DNA of 64,000 bases from Euryodendron excelsum (lineage: Eukaryota; Streptophyta; Magnoliopsida; Ericales; Pentaphylacaceae). Where the stretch lies: the NCBI GenBank assembly GCA_033060915.1, contig CM065386.1, positions 11,382,501 to 11,446,500 on the forward strand, read 5' to 3'. This document shows, piece by piece, positions 1 through 11,389 of the stretch (position 1 is its first letter; each line of letters starts with the position of its first letter). The notes below the pieces were generated by a model. The model was not told where the DNA came from. It ran no database searches and worked only from the letters and a program-made list of their open reading frames with translations. A program made the position numbers and the translations under genes.

Positions 1-91
1 CCTTCCCTTGGCTAATCCATAAACATAGACAATAGGACATCACTATTTAAAAAAATATAAAAGATTTTGAGTGTCCCGCTCTGATAGCAGT
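1..91 (-). mobile_element. Start of Copia internal region (gag start and primer-binding site), runs off left edge
   Basis: On the minus strand a primer-binding site of the tRNA-Met type lies at 73-91; its complement reads like tggtatcagagcggga with a few changes. About 50 bases further on, the complement of 18-20 is an ATG followed by codons reading M-D-stop-P-R-E. The element at 24060-24079 has M-D-L-P-K-E at the same place, so this is the gag start, with a nonsense codon at position 3. The rest of the element lies outside the window. This copy is probably dead. Confidence 0.7.
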
Positions 92-1115
92 TGAAAAACT
101 CTAGCCTTTGTCTATGTTTTATCAAAGAGACTAATTACTACAATATTAGGTCAAGGTGTAATGGCTATAAGCAATATTGTACAATCCAAGATAGAAGAGA
201 GAACAAACCATTCGACCAAGAACACATAAGCTTTTTGCTATAGAAACCTTAATTGGGAGAAAAACCACGTGTCCTCTTTGCAGGACAAAGATCATGCATT
301 ATAACTTGTAGTTCAGACAGTTACAAGACTCTTTACAAACAAAACCTATCAACTCCTTAATCTAATAATTGTCTAGATCTTGCTCGTGTCCACGATTCAC
401 CGTTTCCGTGCTTGACCACCGTTCAGATCCCCTTAGAACAGATTTGGCGCCTTGAACTCCTTCAAGGCTTGCGATCTCCTCAATAGAGTTGAAGAAGATT
501 CTTGCTAAGCTTGGTTTCTAATCCTTTTGGAAGGTGGAAAACACTTCTCTTTAAGAGTTTTAAATGGGGTGGTTCAGATCTAGGTCTAAGGAAGTGTGAA
601 GGGCCTTAAATAGGCCAAAAGAACCCCTAGCAGCGCGATTCTCGAGAATCAAAATTTCACATAGCTCGATCCCTTGAGAATGAACTAGACACAACTCGAT
701 CCCTTGAGAACCCCCGAGGATCCCATGAGCTCAATCCCCAGATTTTGCATACTCACTGTTTTTGCCATCGACATCTCACGACATCCAGCGAGGATCCCGC
801 GAAGTCCTGCCCAATTTTGCATGCTCTCTGTTTTTGCCCTCGACATCCTGCGACATCCCGCGACATCCTGCGAGGTACCCACAATGTTTTGTTCTACATC
901 CAGCACACTATTTTTGCCCTTGAGTCTCTCAAAATCCATCGACATCCCTCAAAGTCCCTTTTATCATCCAAGATGTATCGTACAAGTCTTTTTTAGCACA
1001 AGCTTGCATGAATAAGCTTCAAATCCTTTCCAAATACTTGTGATTGATATCATAAATTTTCAAATTACATCAAACATGACTTGTCATAAAATTTAGCCAA
1101 TTACATAACCTTACA
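92..1115 (-). repeat. 5' LTR of a Sirevirus-like Copia retrotransposon
   Basis: On the + strand the LTR runs from TGAAAAACTC to CCTTACA, so on its own strand it reads TGTAAGG...TTTTTCA. It directly abuts the primer-binding site at 73-91. About 1,024 bp. Related LTRs, also on the minus strand, are at 7310-8539 and 51337-52233; all share the stretch of gtgtggaaaccc type followed by a 'cacgattcaccgt' region. Positions about 690-890 hold short degenerate repeats around 'cgacatcc(t/c)gcgac' that create spurious small ORFs on both strands. Confidence 0.8.
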
Positions 1116-2983
1116 TACAGTTTTCTAGTTAGCTAGTTACTTTATGTGTTTGGTTTCCTATTTTCCATTACCTATTCACCACTCCTCAGGGCTTTCTCTA
1201 AAATGTATTAAACAACATTAATACATCAATATTATACAGTGCATTACGATATAGATATTTTTTTATGAGTTTCTTCTCTCTATCTCTATCCTTATCTTAT
1301 TATTCTAACATGATATCAGAACCACCGACCTTTTACAACAATAATCACTCACTTATCTTCCGCAAACAATCTCGTCATTGGTTGCTATATCATCGCCACT
1401 GATCTCCAATTTTTGCATCCCACCAGTTCATCGTTGTCTCATTATGATGCTTGCTCCTTGAAGCCCTTCCTACTCTAAAATAGGGATTCAATCCAAGGTC
1501 AAACAACAATCCCACATATCACTCATTGTCTTTCTCCACTAATTCTCTCTTTCTTTTTTTTTCTTTTTTTGATCCATCTGAAGAAACATTGATTCTCTCT
1601 TTCATTGTTCTACACACGTACCTTTTTCTTATTTCACATTCCAACAAGGAGATTTATGGAAGCATTAAATTTGGTTCTGTTTGGAGCATTAAATTTGATT
1701 CTCTTTGGCGAACACGAGGACTACTAGAACAGTCCACTACGGCCATCCATAGCCAACCGTCTCTAAACCAACACAGTCGACCCACCACTCTCTCTTCACC
1801 TCACAAACCCACATGTCATAGGCATAGCCACCTACAAACCCCATAACCGAAGCATCCATAGTAGCTACCGATCATCGCAAGTCATTGTTTTCAGTTAGGC
1901 AAATCAGTCCCAATTTCCATCTGGTTCAATCTTCGCTTGCACCTGTAACACTTTTGGTTTAGACAGATTATATATGGAGTCATGTCTCTCTTCATGCACT
2001 TTCCTCATCAGAGCTCTTTCCAGAGCTTTTTGTCTTACAATTCATTTTTGAGCAAATCCCAAGGCTCCTCAATCACTAAGCCCTTCATTTATTCTTGGCT
2101 CCTCAAGCACCGAGCTTGTATCAACAGTTTTGGCTCTCCAACCACCGAACCCACATTCATTTTATCATTCACTAAAACACACAGTGTCAACCCTTAGAGG
2201 TCATCTCCAAGCCTCTCATTTGACCTCCTTTTCAGAGCTTCTCATCCCAATACGCGCCTACCACAAGTATTGAACTCAAAGCTCCCAATCAACGAGTCCT
2301 TCATCCATCTCAGTAAGCGTCTACTTTAAGCACCAAACTCTATCTTTCTATCAATTAGTCCCTCATCCATTTTAGTCGGTGTCTACCACAAGCGCCAAAC
2401 TCAAGGCTCTTAATCAACGAACCCCTCTTGCATCTCAGTATGTGCCTACTAAAAGTGCCAAACTCTAGCTCCTAATGCGTGTCGAATCATTGAACCCCTC
2501 AACCATTAGTCTCGCCGAAAATAACATTATTTTGTCACATGCCCTTCACCACATGGCTTACAGCGTGTCGAATCATTGAGCCCCTCTAGATTTTCCCGGC
2601 TCATCTCTCGTCTTAGATGTTCTTTGGCATGTTAAACTATTCATGGCATTGTTCATTTTTGTTTTCATGATATTGTTTTCAAACTCAAGTTGCTCTCCAT
2701 CTTATCTGCTTGAGTTTTGGGGGATGTTAAACTATACTAATATAGTTTCCAAATTCTACGGTTTCCTGGTTAACTAGTTACCTTATATGTTTGGTTTCCT
2801 TTTTTCTATTACTTGTTCGCCACTACTCTTAGTCCTATATATATAGGTTTTCTCTCAGTGTAATAAACAACATCAATACATCAATATAATACAATGCATT
2901 ACAATACATATATTTTGTTGTAGGGTTTTTTTTCTCTTTGTCTCTATCCCTCTCTTATTATTCTAATATGGTATTAGAGCTCT
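1116..2983 (+). mobile_element. Small non-autonomous Copia-like LTR element with an extra LTR-PBS junction
   Basis: Two LTR copies are visible. The left one (1116-1310) lacks about its first 45 bp; the right one (2725-2968) begins TGTTAAACTATA. Both end TTATTCTAA(C/T)A. A polypurine tract (ttttggggga, 2715-2724) precedes the right LTR. Each LTR is followed by a tRNA-Met type primer-binding site: tgatatcagaac at 1311 and tggtattagagctc at 2969. Because the right LTR also has a PBS behind it, the array is LTR-internal-LTR-start of a second internal region. The 1.4-kb internal region has no pol gene. The truncated RLP copy starts a few bases after the second PBS. Confidence 0.75.
2254..2505. repeat. 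Tandem repeat, unit about 63 bp, four copies
   Basis: Copies start near 2254, 2317, 2380 and 2442, each with a core like g(c/t)gtctac..aag.gccaaactc followed by a caatcaacgag-type stretch and a catc(c/t)atctcagt stretch. The copies are diverged. They lie in the internal region of the small LTR element and do not keep an open frame. Confidence 0.75.
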
Positions 2984-2989
2984 TCTAAC

Positions 2990-5979
2990 AACTTTATCAT
3001 TAACAAGTTTGCTTTTGATGGTCATTCTGCTTATCCCAAAGTGGGATCATGGAAGCTCGAAGGTAAAAATCGTGATTGTTGCTCATGGGATGCCTTGGAG
3101 TGAGATAAGCTCACTGGTCATGTCATCCTGCTCGACCTCAGTAGCAGCTCTCCATATGGTTCTATCAACTCCAACAGCAGTCTCTTTAGCCTTGTTCACA
3201 TTCAGAGGCTCAACCTTGCAGAAAATCACTTCAATTACTTTAAAATCCCATCTGGAATTGGACGTCTTTCGAGGCTAACAAGTCTCAACCTATCCCACTC
3301 TGTATTTCTTGGTCAAATCTCTTCAGAAATCTCCGAATTGTCCAAATTAGCATCCCTTGATCGACATAACAATTTGGACCCGTTCTCTTCTCATGATGTG
3401 TTGAAACTTGAAAAACCCAATCTGGAAAGCCTTGCTCAAAACTTAACCAACCCAAAAGAGCTTTATCTCACCAACGTGAGCATATATATTTCGTAGTACC
3501 TGATTTCTTGGCTAATTTTTCTTCATTGACAGGTCTTGCTCTAGAAGTTGCGGGTTGTGTGGTAAATTCCCAAGGGGCATTTTCCTGCTACCAAAGATAC
3601 AGTATCTAAGTATGGGGGACAATATTAATCTCACCGGTCATTTGCCAGAATTTCACCATAGTAGTCCTCTTGAGTATTTGAATCTAGGTAACACAAGTTT
3701 CTCTGGTAAACTACCAGAATCTATGGGTAATCTTGAATCCTTGAACACTTTAAAACTCAGGAAATCCAATTTCTCTGGCACACTTCCTTCTTCACTGGGT
3801 AATCTGACCCAGTTCACAGTTCTAGACCTTTGGATGAACTATTTTTCAGGCCTGACTCCATCTTGGTTTATGAATCTCACTGCAATTAACTTGTCTAACT
3901 CTTGAGTACAATCAATTGTAGGGCCCAATTCCAAGCTCATTCTATCAACTCAAGCGTCTTGAAGTCCTCGATCTTGCTTTTAGTAACTTGAGTGGTACAG
4001 TGGAGATGGACATTTTTCTTCAGCTCCAAAACTTGTCTTGGCTTTGATTATCGGGTAACAAGTTAATAATGCTAATAACCAAACCGATACCAATGCCACC
4101 TTCCAAAGTTCAATCTTTTAGGAGTGAGAGCGTGCAACTTGAAGGAGTTCCCAGATTTCCAGCAGTTCCAAGAGGAAATGTTCACGCTAGGACTTGCCTC
4201 TATCGGAATTCACGGCCAAATACCAACTTGGGTATGGAACTATTGCAAAGAAACTAGGGCGATTTTGGACGTTAGTTATAACTTTCTGATAGGCTTTGAC
4301 CAGCATCCCATTGTCATTCCATGGTGATCTCTTATCATTCTGGACCTCGAATACAACAAGCCGCAAGGATCACTCCCAATTCCACCAAAGTCCACCCAGT
4401 TTTATACTGTCGTTGGTAATATGTTGGGTGGAGAAATTCCACCATCGTTCTGCCACCATAGTTTTCTTTACACACGTGATGATTTCAGTTGAAATCAATT
4501 CTGGTTCTTGGAAATAATGAAATTAATGATACTTTCCCTATCTAGTGGGGAGCTCTTCCTGGGTTGGAAGTCCGTATTTTGCGATATAAAAAATTCCACG
4601 GGGCCATTAAGAATCCTCATGCCAATCCAGAGTTTCCAAAGCTGAGCGTCGTTGACCTCTATCACAATGATTTCTCAAATAACTGCATATATGATTTCAC
4701 ATATATGCAGTTATTTTCAAGTTTTCAATTCTTAACAAATGATAGTTGACCTACTAATGATTGTGCTGGAAATCAATTATAGTTATTCAATTACAGTCAC
4801 TAACAAAGCCACACAAAGGTTATATGAGAAGATACAAAGTGCCTTTGTAGCCATTGATCTACCAAGCAACAAATTTAGAGGGGAGATTCCAGAATCAATG
4901 GGAAATCTCAAGGGGCTCCAATTGCTTAACCTTTCCAACAACGAACTTATTAGTCGAATCCCATCATCCTTGAGGAACCTAATGAATATGGAATCATTGG
5001 ACCTATCCCATAACATGCTTTTACAGAAGATCCCTCAGCAACTTACCTAGCTCACATACCTTGCAACCTTAGATGTTTCTCATAACCATCTTACAGGGCC
5101 TATTCCTCAAGGAGCACAATTTGATACATTTCAGAACAACTTGTTCGCTGGGAATTCCGGACTGCGTGGAGACCCTTTGTCAAAGAAATGTGGAAACCTT
5201 CCACCGCCACCTTCAACCTTTCAACAAGACAAAGATTTCGAGTTTCTAAGTAACATTGATTGTATTATCATAATCTTGGGATATGGAAGTGGACTCACAG
5301 TTGGGTTGTGATGCAGCGGGAAACTAGAAGAACAAGATAGATCACCCCAATCCGTTGATTCACCATGAATGCCGGATTAAGAGTCGTCCTCAACCTGTTG
5401 ATCCACCACGAATGCCAGGTCTAGGGCATCAAATGCTCGTTGATTTCGTTGAATACAGAACGATTGGGAAGAGTGCAATTTCACACACAAAATTTTATTG
5501 ATTATCAAAAACTGCTGAAAATCTTTAAACAAGAGTTTAAATTGCGATACAAAACCTTAGGGCCCGGAACAAATCGAGTTAAATTAAAAAAACTGGCAAA
5601 AGGCCAAAACACAAAACGGGCTAAAAAACGCACTTAGAGGCATTTTTCCTCGTTCTCCGGCTCGTCATTAGCTTTTTGCAAACATATTATAATAAGAAAA
5701 TGGAGTTACAGATCAAAAGTTATGCCCAATTGAAGTTCACCGACCACCGGCGCGGGCATAACGACGCCTCCAGGTCTCCAAGTAATCTTTTGCCATGCGA
5801 TCCGCATCAGGTTGGTTATTTGGCACAATTTGACCACAAGGAATCATGAATAGTTTGTCAAGACTTTTGGAAGGAGGCAACAAATTAGAAGGCGAAGGCA
5901 TAATAAGGGGGTGCAGAGAAGCTGAACTTGGTTAGTGTCCTTCAAGAATTTGTATCTTTATAGAGTTTTCTAGATGTGA
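2990..5979 (+). pseudogene. Receptor-like protein (LRR-RLP) pseudogene, 5'-truncated and split by a solo LTR
   Basis: This is a decayed paralogue of the intact RLP at 46988-49864. Homology starts abruptly at about 2990 inside the N-terminal cap region, so the start codon, signal peptide and first cysteine pair are missing. LRR blocks can be read in shifting frames; the clearest open piece is 3555-3905 (repeats of the GNLESLNTLKLRKSNFSGTL type). There are several frameshifts and stops, larger deletions around 4480-4500 and 4690-4710, and a stop where the gene reads QLTQL (ACC TAG near 5046). The codons for the transmembrane segment are interrupted by a 501-bp solo LTR at 5309-5809. The segment after it (5815-5979) again matches the gene's cytosolic tail. 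No functional product is expected. Confidence 0.93.
5309..5809 (-). repeat. Solo LTR (TGATGC...GCATCA family), copy 1, inside the RLP pseudogene
   Basis: The 501-bp segment begins TGATGCAGCGG and ends GATCCGCATCA. It is flanked by a perfect 5-bp target-site duplication GGTTG (5304-5308 and 5810-5814). The intact RLP has a single GGTTG at the matching place (gttgggttggttattggg), so the empty site is known. No internal region is present. Orientation is minus, because copy 4 (44004-44547) shows the TATA-like box and AATAAA in the other direction. Sister copies: 10021-10545, 28983-29270 and 44004-44547. Confidence 0.93.
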
Positions 5980-7304
5980 TCATGAAAATAATTCTAATGT
6001 CAGGACTCCAGCATAGGTAAGGCTTTCATGTCCCTCGTCATGTACTTGTTATTTTTTGTCATTAATGAATTGTTATATGTTCATGCCAAACTTGCCTCCT
6101 TCTAAGTTGGCTCATCTAGAGTAGAGTTCTAGTTGAAAAGATATGAATGGGATGTACTGATCTATATGAAGTAATTTTATACAACAGGTGTCTCTTTGTT
6201 TAGTGTTTCATCAAACAATGGTTGGCTCATGTTAATTAAGGTTAGGCCACTTAAATGAAGTTAATCAAGTTCTACATGCAAGGGCTAAATTCAATAGTGA
6301 AACATAATGGCTTTGCAAGAAATCATCATTAACTACGATGAATTACCATCTCAAAACACTCATTATACAACTAAAATTCTCATGTAGTTATAATTATCAA
6401 ATTGCTAAGAACTATGCTGGTCCTAGATTAATTTGTTCCAAAATGTATTATACAGCAAGGCAGTGTTGGGTAATAGCTTTGTTTTTTAAGGCAGTGCAAG
6501 TCACATGACAATTTTTCATTCACTTTCCTAATGAATTGTTAATAGAAAGTATTGATTGATACAATTGGTATTTTAAGGTGTCAATGTGTCACATTTTAGA
6601 GTTTAGGGAGATTTAATAATACTAAATCATAGTTTAGAGAGTGTATTTAAATTAACCTCTTTATTCCACCCAAAAGGAAAAAAAAGGCTCTTATCACGAA
6701 AGATAGTGGAAAGACGCAACAATAAACTCAATGCAGGAGATTCCTACTACTTCACAATTTGGGAAGAATGGTAATTTTTCCTCACATGTGGATAGACGAT
6801 TTCTGTGTTTTGAACCTATATTGCCCAACTCGCAAGGAGCAAGGAACGACCCTTTCCCTAAAAATATTAGCTTCATCCCTTGATGTAGCAGCTCATAAAA
6901 AAATTCCGAAAGTTGTAGCTAGGTTGATAAGTTGGACCTTCGAGTTTTGGTCCAATGAGAAACCATGGAAGCAAATTAGGTTTGTGGGAATTCTCAATGG
7001 GATTGGTGGATTTCTTGTTAAGAATATCGAGCTTTGCTATGATAAGCATTTGTTATTGGTATATATGTTGGACATGGGTGACATACAAGGTATCCAGTGA
7101 AATGCTTGAAAAAGGACATTTTGAAATAAGGATGGGTATCTGGCTTGAGGTTGAGAAACTTACGCTAAGTTTGGAACACGGATTTATCACCAAAAAAGGA
7201 AAAGAAAAGAAAAAGTTGAGAAAAAATAGAACAAAAAGAGAGTGAATTTACTAAAAAACTTGTTGAAAAAGTGAACAAAATGATAGAGAACAAATGTCGA
7301 TAAG
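5980..7304. other. 3' flank of RLP pseudogene, then unassigned AT-rich sequence
   Basis: Up to about 6195 the sequence matches the 3' flank of the intact RLP: the block from 'gtaaggctttcatgtccc' to 'gatgtactgatctat' is present in both. About 185 bp found downstream of the intact gene (from about 49906) are absent here. From 6196 to 7304 I recognise nothing. An open stretch at 6759-7100 (+) has no motif I know and no clear splice or start context, so it is not called a gene. Confidence 0.6.
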
Positions 7305-7309
7305 GCAAT

Positions 7310-8539
7310 TGAAAATTTTGAATTACGTGGATTTACCTTTATTTGGAGGAATACTTGATTATCTAAAGTTAATTAATCTAATCAATCACACACTAATTTA
7401 AATCGCATGCAAAAATAATAAATTAATCACACACAAGACATGACACATGATATTTTTAGTGTGGAAACCCAAGCCGGAAAAAAAAAAATATGAGATCTAA
7501 TCTTGCCAAGCAATCACTATTAAGAACTAAATACAAGAGAGTCAACTTACAACCCAACTCTAGATATCCCAATCCTCAAGTGATGAATTCTTGCACTTTC
7601 GAGAGTGCTCTATTTGTATTGACCGAACACCACGATCACGTACTGATCCACCCACAATACGGTTCTTCAGTAATTGCTTAAGTGCTAAATAACATAACAC
7701 TGTCGAAATTCACCAAGCACTAGATATTCCAGTCCATCTCCAAGTATTATAACCCACGAACGGTTCACACAAAAAACTTACAACTATACCAATTTGAAAC
7801 CCATGAATCTAAGTTAAACTAACCTTGCTCGTACTCACCGCGATTCACCATTGTCCCATGCTTGGACCACGTCGAATTTTACGCCATTAATTCCTGTCTT
7901 GATGCATCACCAAGACTAAGTTGATGAAAATTTAAAATTGTTCTTCTTGCCAAAGAATAGAGAGAGGCTTCTAAGGCTTCAAAGATCTCTTCTTTATATG
8001 AACAACAATCTCTCTCAATGACGTCTCTCTGATAGTGTATATTCTGTTAGGGTTGCAGAAAAGAGATATAAAACCTAAGTTTGGCCTTCTTTTAATCTCA
8101 TATTTATAATAGGAGGCCTTGGTGAACCTATACTTCTAAATCAGTCCAAAACATTTTTGGAAATCATGCATAGGCTTTTATAGAAGTTGTAGAGCAAGAG
8201 CAGCCAAATAAGGAACATTTCCAAAACACTTTTCTAGTAGTGTCGTAGAGCCATGGGAGCGCCAACACACTGTCTCGCAATTCAGCATTCTGGTTGATTT
8301 TGGTAGCGGCGAAAGGTAGCGCCAAGGTAGCCAGAGCCGCTGGAAATTGATTTTCAGCTCAGAATTGTTGAGACTTGCACACGGGGTCGTTCAAACACTT
8401 CTTAGCATTTGTTCGAGACCTAATCCCATTCAACTACATATCACTCAAACCCTTAAAACTCATTTACATGAAAGATCAATTGAAGTGATAATACAAAAGT
8501 TTTGATCACAGAATTTGCCAATGAATAAAAATCCTAACA
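7310..8539 (-). repeat. Solo Copia LTR, Sirevirus-like family
   Basis: Starts TGAAAATTTTG and ends ATCCTAACA on the + strand, about 1,230 bp. It contains the block 'ttttagtgtggaaaccc' and the 'cgattcacca' region shared with the LTRs at 92-1115 and 51337-52233. The flanks are GCAAT (7305-7309) and ACAAT (8540-8544), a one-mismatch target-site duplication. No PBS or polypurine tract adjoins it, so it is a solo LTR. Confidence 0.75.
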
Positions 8540-8544
8540 ACAAT

Positions 8545-9037
8545 GTTTCATGAAATTTTTTATAATTTTGAGTTATGTGTTTTAGCCTTACTGAATTGTA
8601 CGTACCATGCTTTTGAGACCTGTTTTACGTAGTTTGCTTGTCTCTATTGCATTAGTACTATGTGTATTTTGTTTGGCAAAACCAATACAATGGCTTCCTC
8701 GGCTTACAGCCGGCCAATTTGTGGAAGGTAAATTTAAGTCGCTTTATCTCAAATTTATGAAATGAAAAAAAGAATAAAAATAAAGGAGAAAAGCTTCTTC
8801 TTTTTTTGGCTTGTGTTTGGTTGGGCAAAGAAAATGTTTCTCAAAAAATTCATTTTTATTGTTTGATTTCCCCTAAAATTGAAAAAATACAAGTAATTTC
8901 ATTTCAATTACGTTTTCCTTTTCCCTCACTAAATTGTAGAATCCAAACTAGCATAAAATTAGTATGTATCCTTTGAAAAGGGAGGAGAGTTTATCAAAAG
9001 AGCCTTACTTTCGGCTCCATGTATGTTCGGTCTTATA
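8545..9037. other. Intergenic sequence, nothing recognised
   Basis: AT-rich sequence with no open frame of note, no repeat shared with the rest of the window that I can see, and no RNA gene. Confidence 0.5.
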
Positions 9038-9045
9038 CTTTTATC

Positions 9046-11087
9046 TAGGGGTGGCAATTCCAACCCGAAATTATGGACCCGCTCAAATTCGCCCACTAAA
9101 AAACCGTCCAAACCCACCCAAATGTATAAGCGGTTGTAATTGGGTTGTTATTAACAGAGGCCCAATTATAAATGGATTAGAGCGGGTTAGAAATGGATGT
9201 CCAATAAGTTAATGTAAATGAGTTGAAGTGGTTTTCCAACGAACACTACATAGGAATATGAGCTAAAGAGTTAAAATGCAAGCAAGAATTGCGTGTGGAA
9301 GAATTACCATAGACTGGGTACGTGCACCATTCAGATCTAGTTGAATTACCAAAGGCTAACCTTCAGCATAGACTGCTCAAAGATATTACCAAAGGCTCAA
9401 ACTAGAGCCTAGTTAAATAAAGAAATACCATGGACGCCAAGCCATTATGGCAACTTGTAAAAACTTTATCACAAATATAATATAAAATCCAGTTGCCGTT
9501 GCACACTCTTTCAAAGTTAATTTTTTCTACCAAGAATTATATAAAAACTTAAATAAACTATTTAACACTAAACATACTCACTATATAATTAAATAAATAA
9601 GGGGCACGATCAAACTATTATTATAATTAATTAAGAATATCAACAAAATTTAATCAATTTCTGCCAATAGCAAAAGACATGTATATTGGAATTCATTTCA
9701 TTTCAGGTAACCGTAGCACCTACTCATGAAATCCAATACACTAGCATAATTCTCTTTTATTCTCTCTCCTCTTTAAATCATTTTTTTTCTACCGCCAAAC
9801 GTATTTTTTTTATATAATTGGTTACAAATGCAATGATTGCATGGTATAAATTTATTTTTATTTTTTATTTCTGTTGTGCTTTCTTCAATATTCATAATTA
9901 TTCCATGTTAAATTATCATGTAGAAGTTTTTCTTATTCTATCTTTGTTTCCTAACTTATGTTTAATTCTCTTTTTCTTTTTTTTTTAGGTGTATGGGTAG
10001 GTTTCATACTTATCAATACTTGATGCAGCGGAACTTTAGAGAACAAGAAACTCAGCTTCAATCCGTTGATTCACTACGAATGCCGGATTAAAACTCTTCT
10101 TTCAACGTATAGAATCACCACGAATCACAGGTTCAAAGGCGTCAAGCGTTCGTTGATTTGCAAGAATACCGAACGATTGCAAAAAGTATAATTTTCAAGC
10201 ACAAATTTTATTAAACTTCAAAACTGCCCAAAACAGGTCAAACAATAGTATATATAGTGGCACGCAACCCTAGGGCCCTGGACAAACCGGGTTAAATAAG
10301 AAAAACTAACAAAAAGCCCAAAATAAATAAGCCTAAAACATAAAACGGGCTAAAACACATACTTACAGGTGTTTTATGATTTTCCCATTTCTCCGGCTCG
10401 CCACAAGGTTTTCGAAAACATATTATAATAGGAAAACGGAGTTACGAGTCAAAAGTTATGGCTGATTGAAGTTTACCGACCACCGGCCCGGGTATATCGC
10501 CGCTGCCGTGTCTCTAAGTAATCATCAGCTATGCGATCCGCATCAATACTGTACCATAAATTTATTATACGGGTATAGGAATCTTTTTTTTTTTTTAACT
10601 ATGATTTATTTGTCCATATATGTGCATATATTTTTTTTAACTATGATTTATTTGTCCATATATGTGTATATATACAAATACACCAAAGATGTGTTCCATC
10701 AGAATTTGGAAACAACGTTGATAGGGTTAGAGGGCTGCCACCTTTCCAAGACTTGCTTGACAAAAAAGATCATCGTAAGATTAATAGGATATGATCATAG
10801 GATTGGATTGAGAATCCTACGATCCAACAAAAAAAAAAGCATGATTACTTCTATACGAATAATATTTATTAGAGGTAGACAGAAAATGAGTCTAAATTAT
10901 GAAAAAAAATAAAAATTATAATAAATCACATATATTTAGATAATATATTAATGGGTCAAATTTGGGTTCATGGGTTTAAATTGACCCTTAGTGACCCACA
11001 CAAATTCAACCCGCTTGTTAATTGGACGGGTTGTGTTAAACCTATTTAAGTGCAAATCCCTTTAAGCCCACCCATTTGCCACCCCTA
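9046..11087. mobile_element. Non-autonomous hAT-type transposon with nested solo LTR
   Basis: The ends are TAGGGGTGGCAA and TTGCCACCCCTA, a perfect 12-bp terminal inverted repeat of the kind common in plant hAT elements. The 8-bp target-site duplication CTTTTATC is perfect (9038-9045 and 11088-11095). The regions just inside both ends carry 'acccg/cgggt' motifs. No hAT transposase (BED finger or hATC dimerisation domain) can be read. A 525-bp solo LTR with its own target duplication sits at 10021-10545, so the original element was about 1.5 kb. Confidence 0.92.
10021..10545 (-). repeat. Solo LTR (TGATGC...GCATCA family), copy 2, nested in the hAT element
   Basis: Begins TGATGCAGCGGA and ends CGATCCGCATCA, 525 bp. 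The 5-bp target-site duplication is ATACT (10016-10020 and 10546-10550), perfect. It shares with copy 1 the central motifs 'aacatattataata' and 'accgaccaccgg'. Open frames crossing it are by-products. Confidence 0.92.
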
Positions 11088-11389
11088 CTTTTATCTAATA
11101 AAATTGTACTTAAAAGAAAAGGAGATTTGCCGATACCCAAGTGGTTTAGTGACATGCGGTTGGTTGTTAAGTATTTCGGTTCACTACAAGAAAAAGGACT
11201 ATTTGCAACGGATTTATTTGCGACGGCATAATTGCCATCACAAATACCATTATTCGTGATGGCATGGCAGTCGACACAAAAATATATCTTATGCGACGGC
11301 ATTTTTGTGACAGCAACCACTGCTGTCTCGAAAAGTATAACAAAATGACGTCGTTTTATACCCTAAATGCGTCGCCCTCTTTTACGTCG

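Noticed and set aside
3555..3905. LRR open frame as a separate short RLP
   Set aside because: It is a piece of the RLP pseudogene without a signal peptide, and homology continues on both sides out of frame.
10466..10912. 148-codon open frame
   Set aside because: It begins inside a solo LTR and runs into low-complexity hAT sequence with repeated YLSIYV; no domain and no homologue among the other LTR copies.
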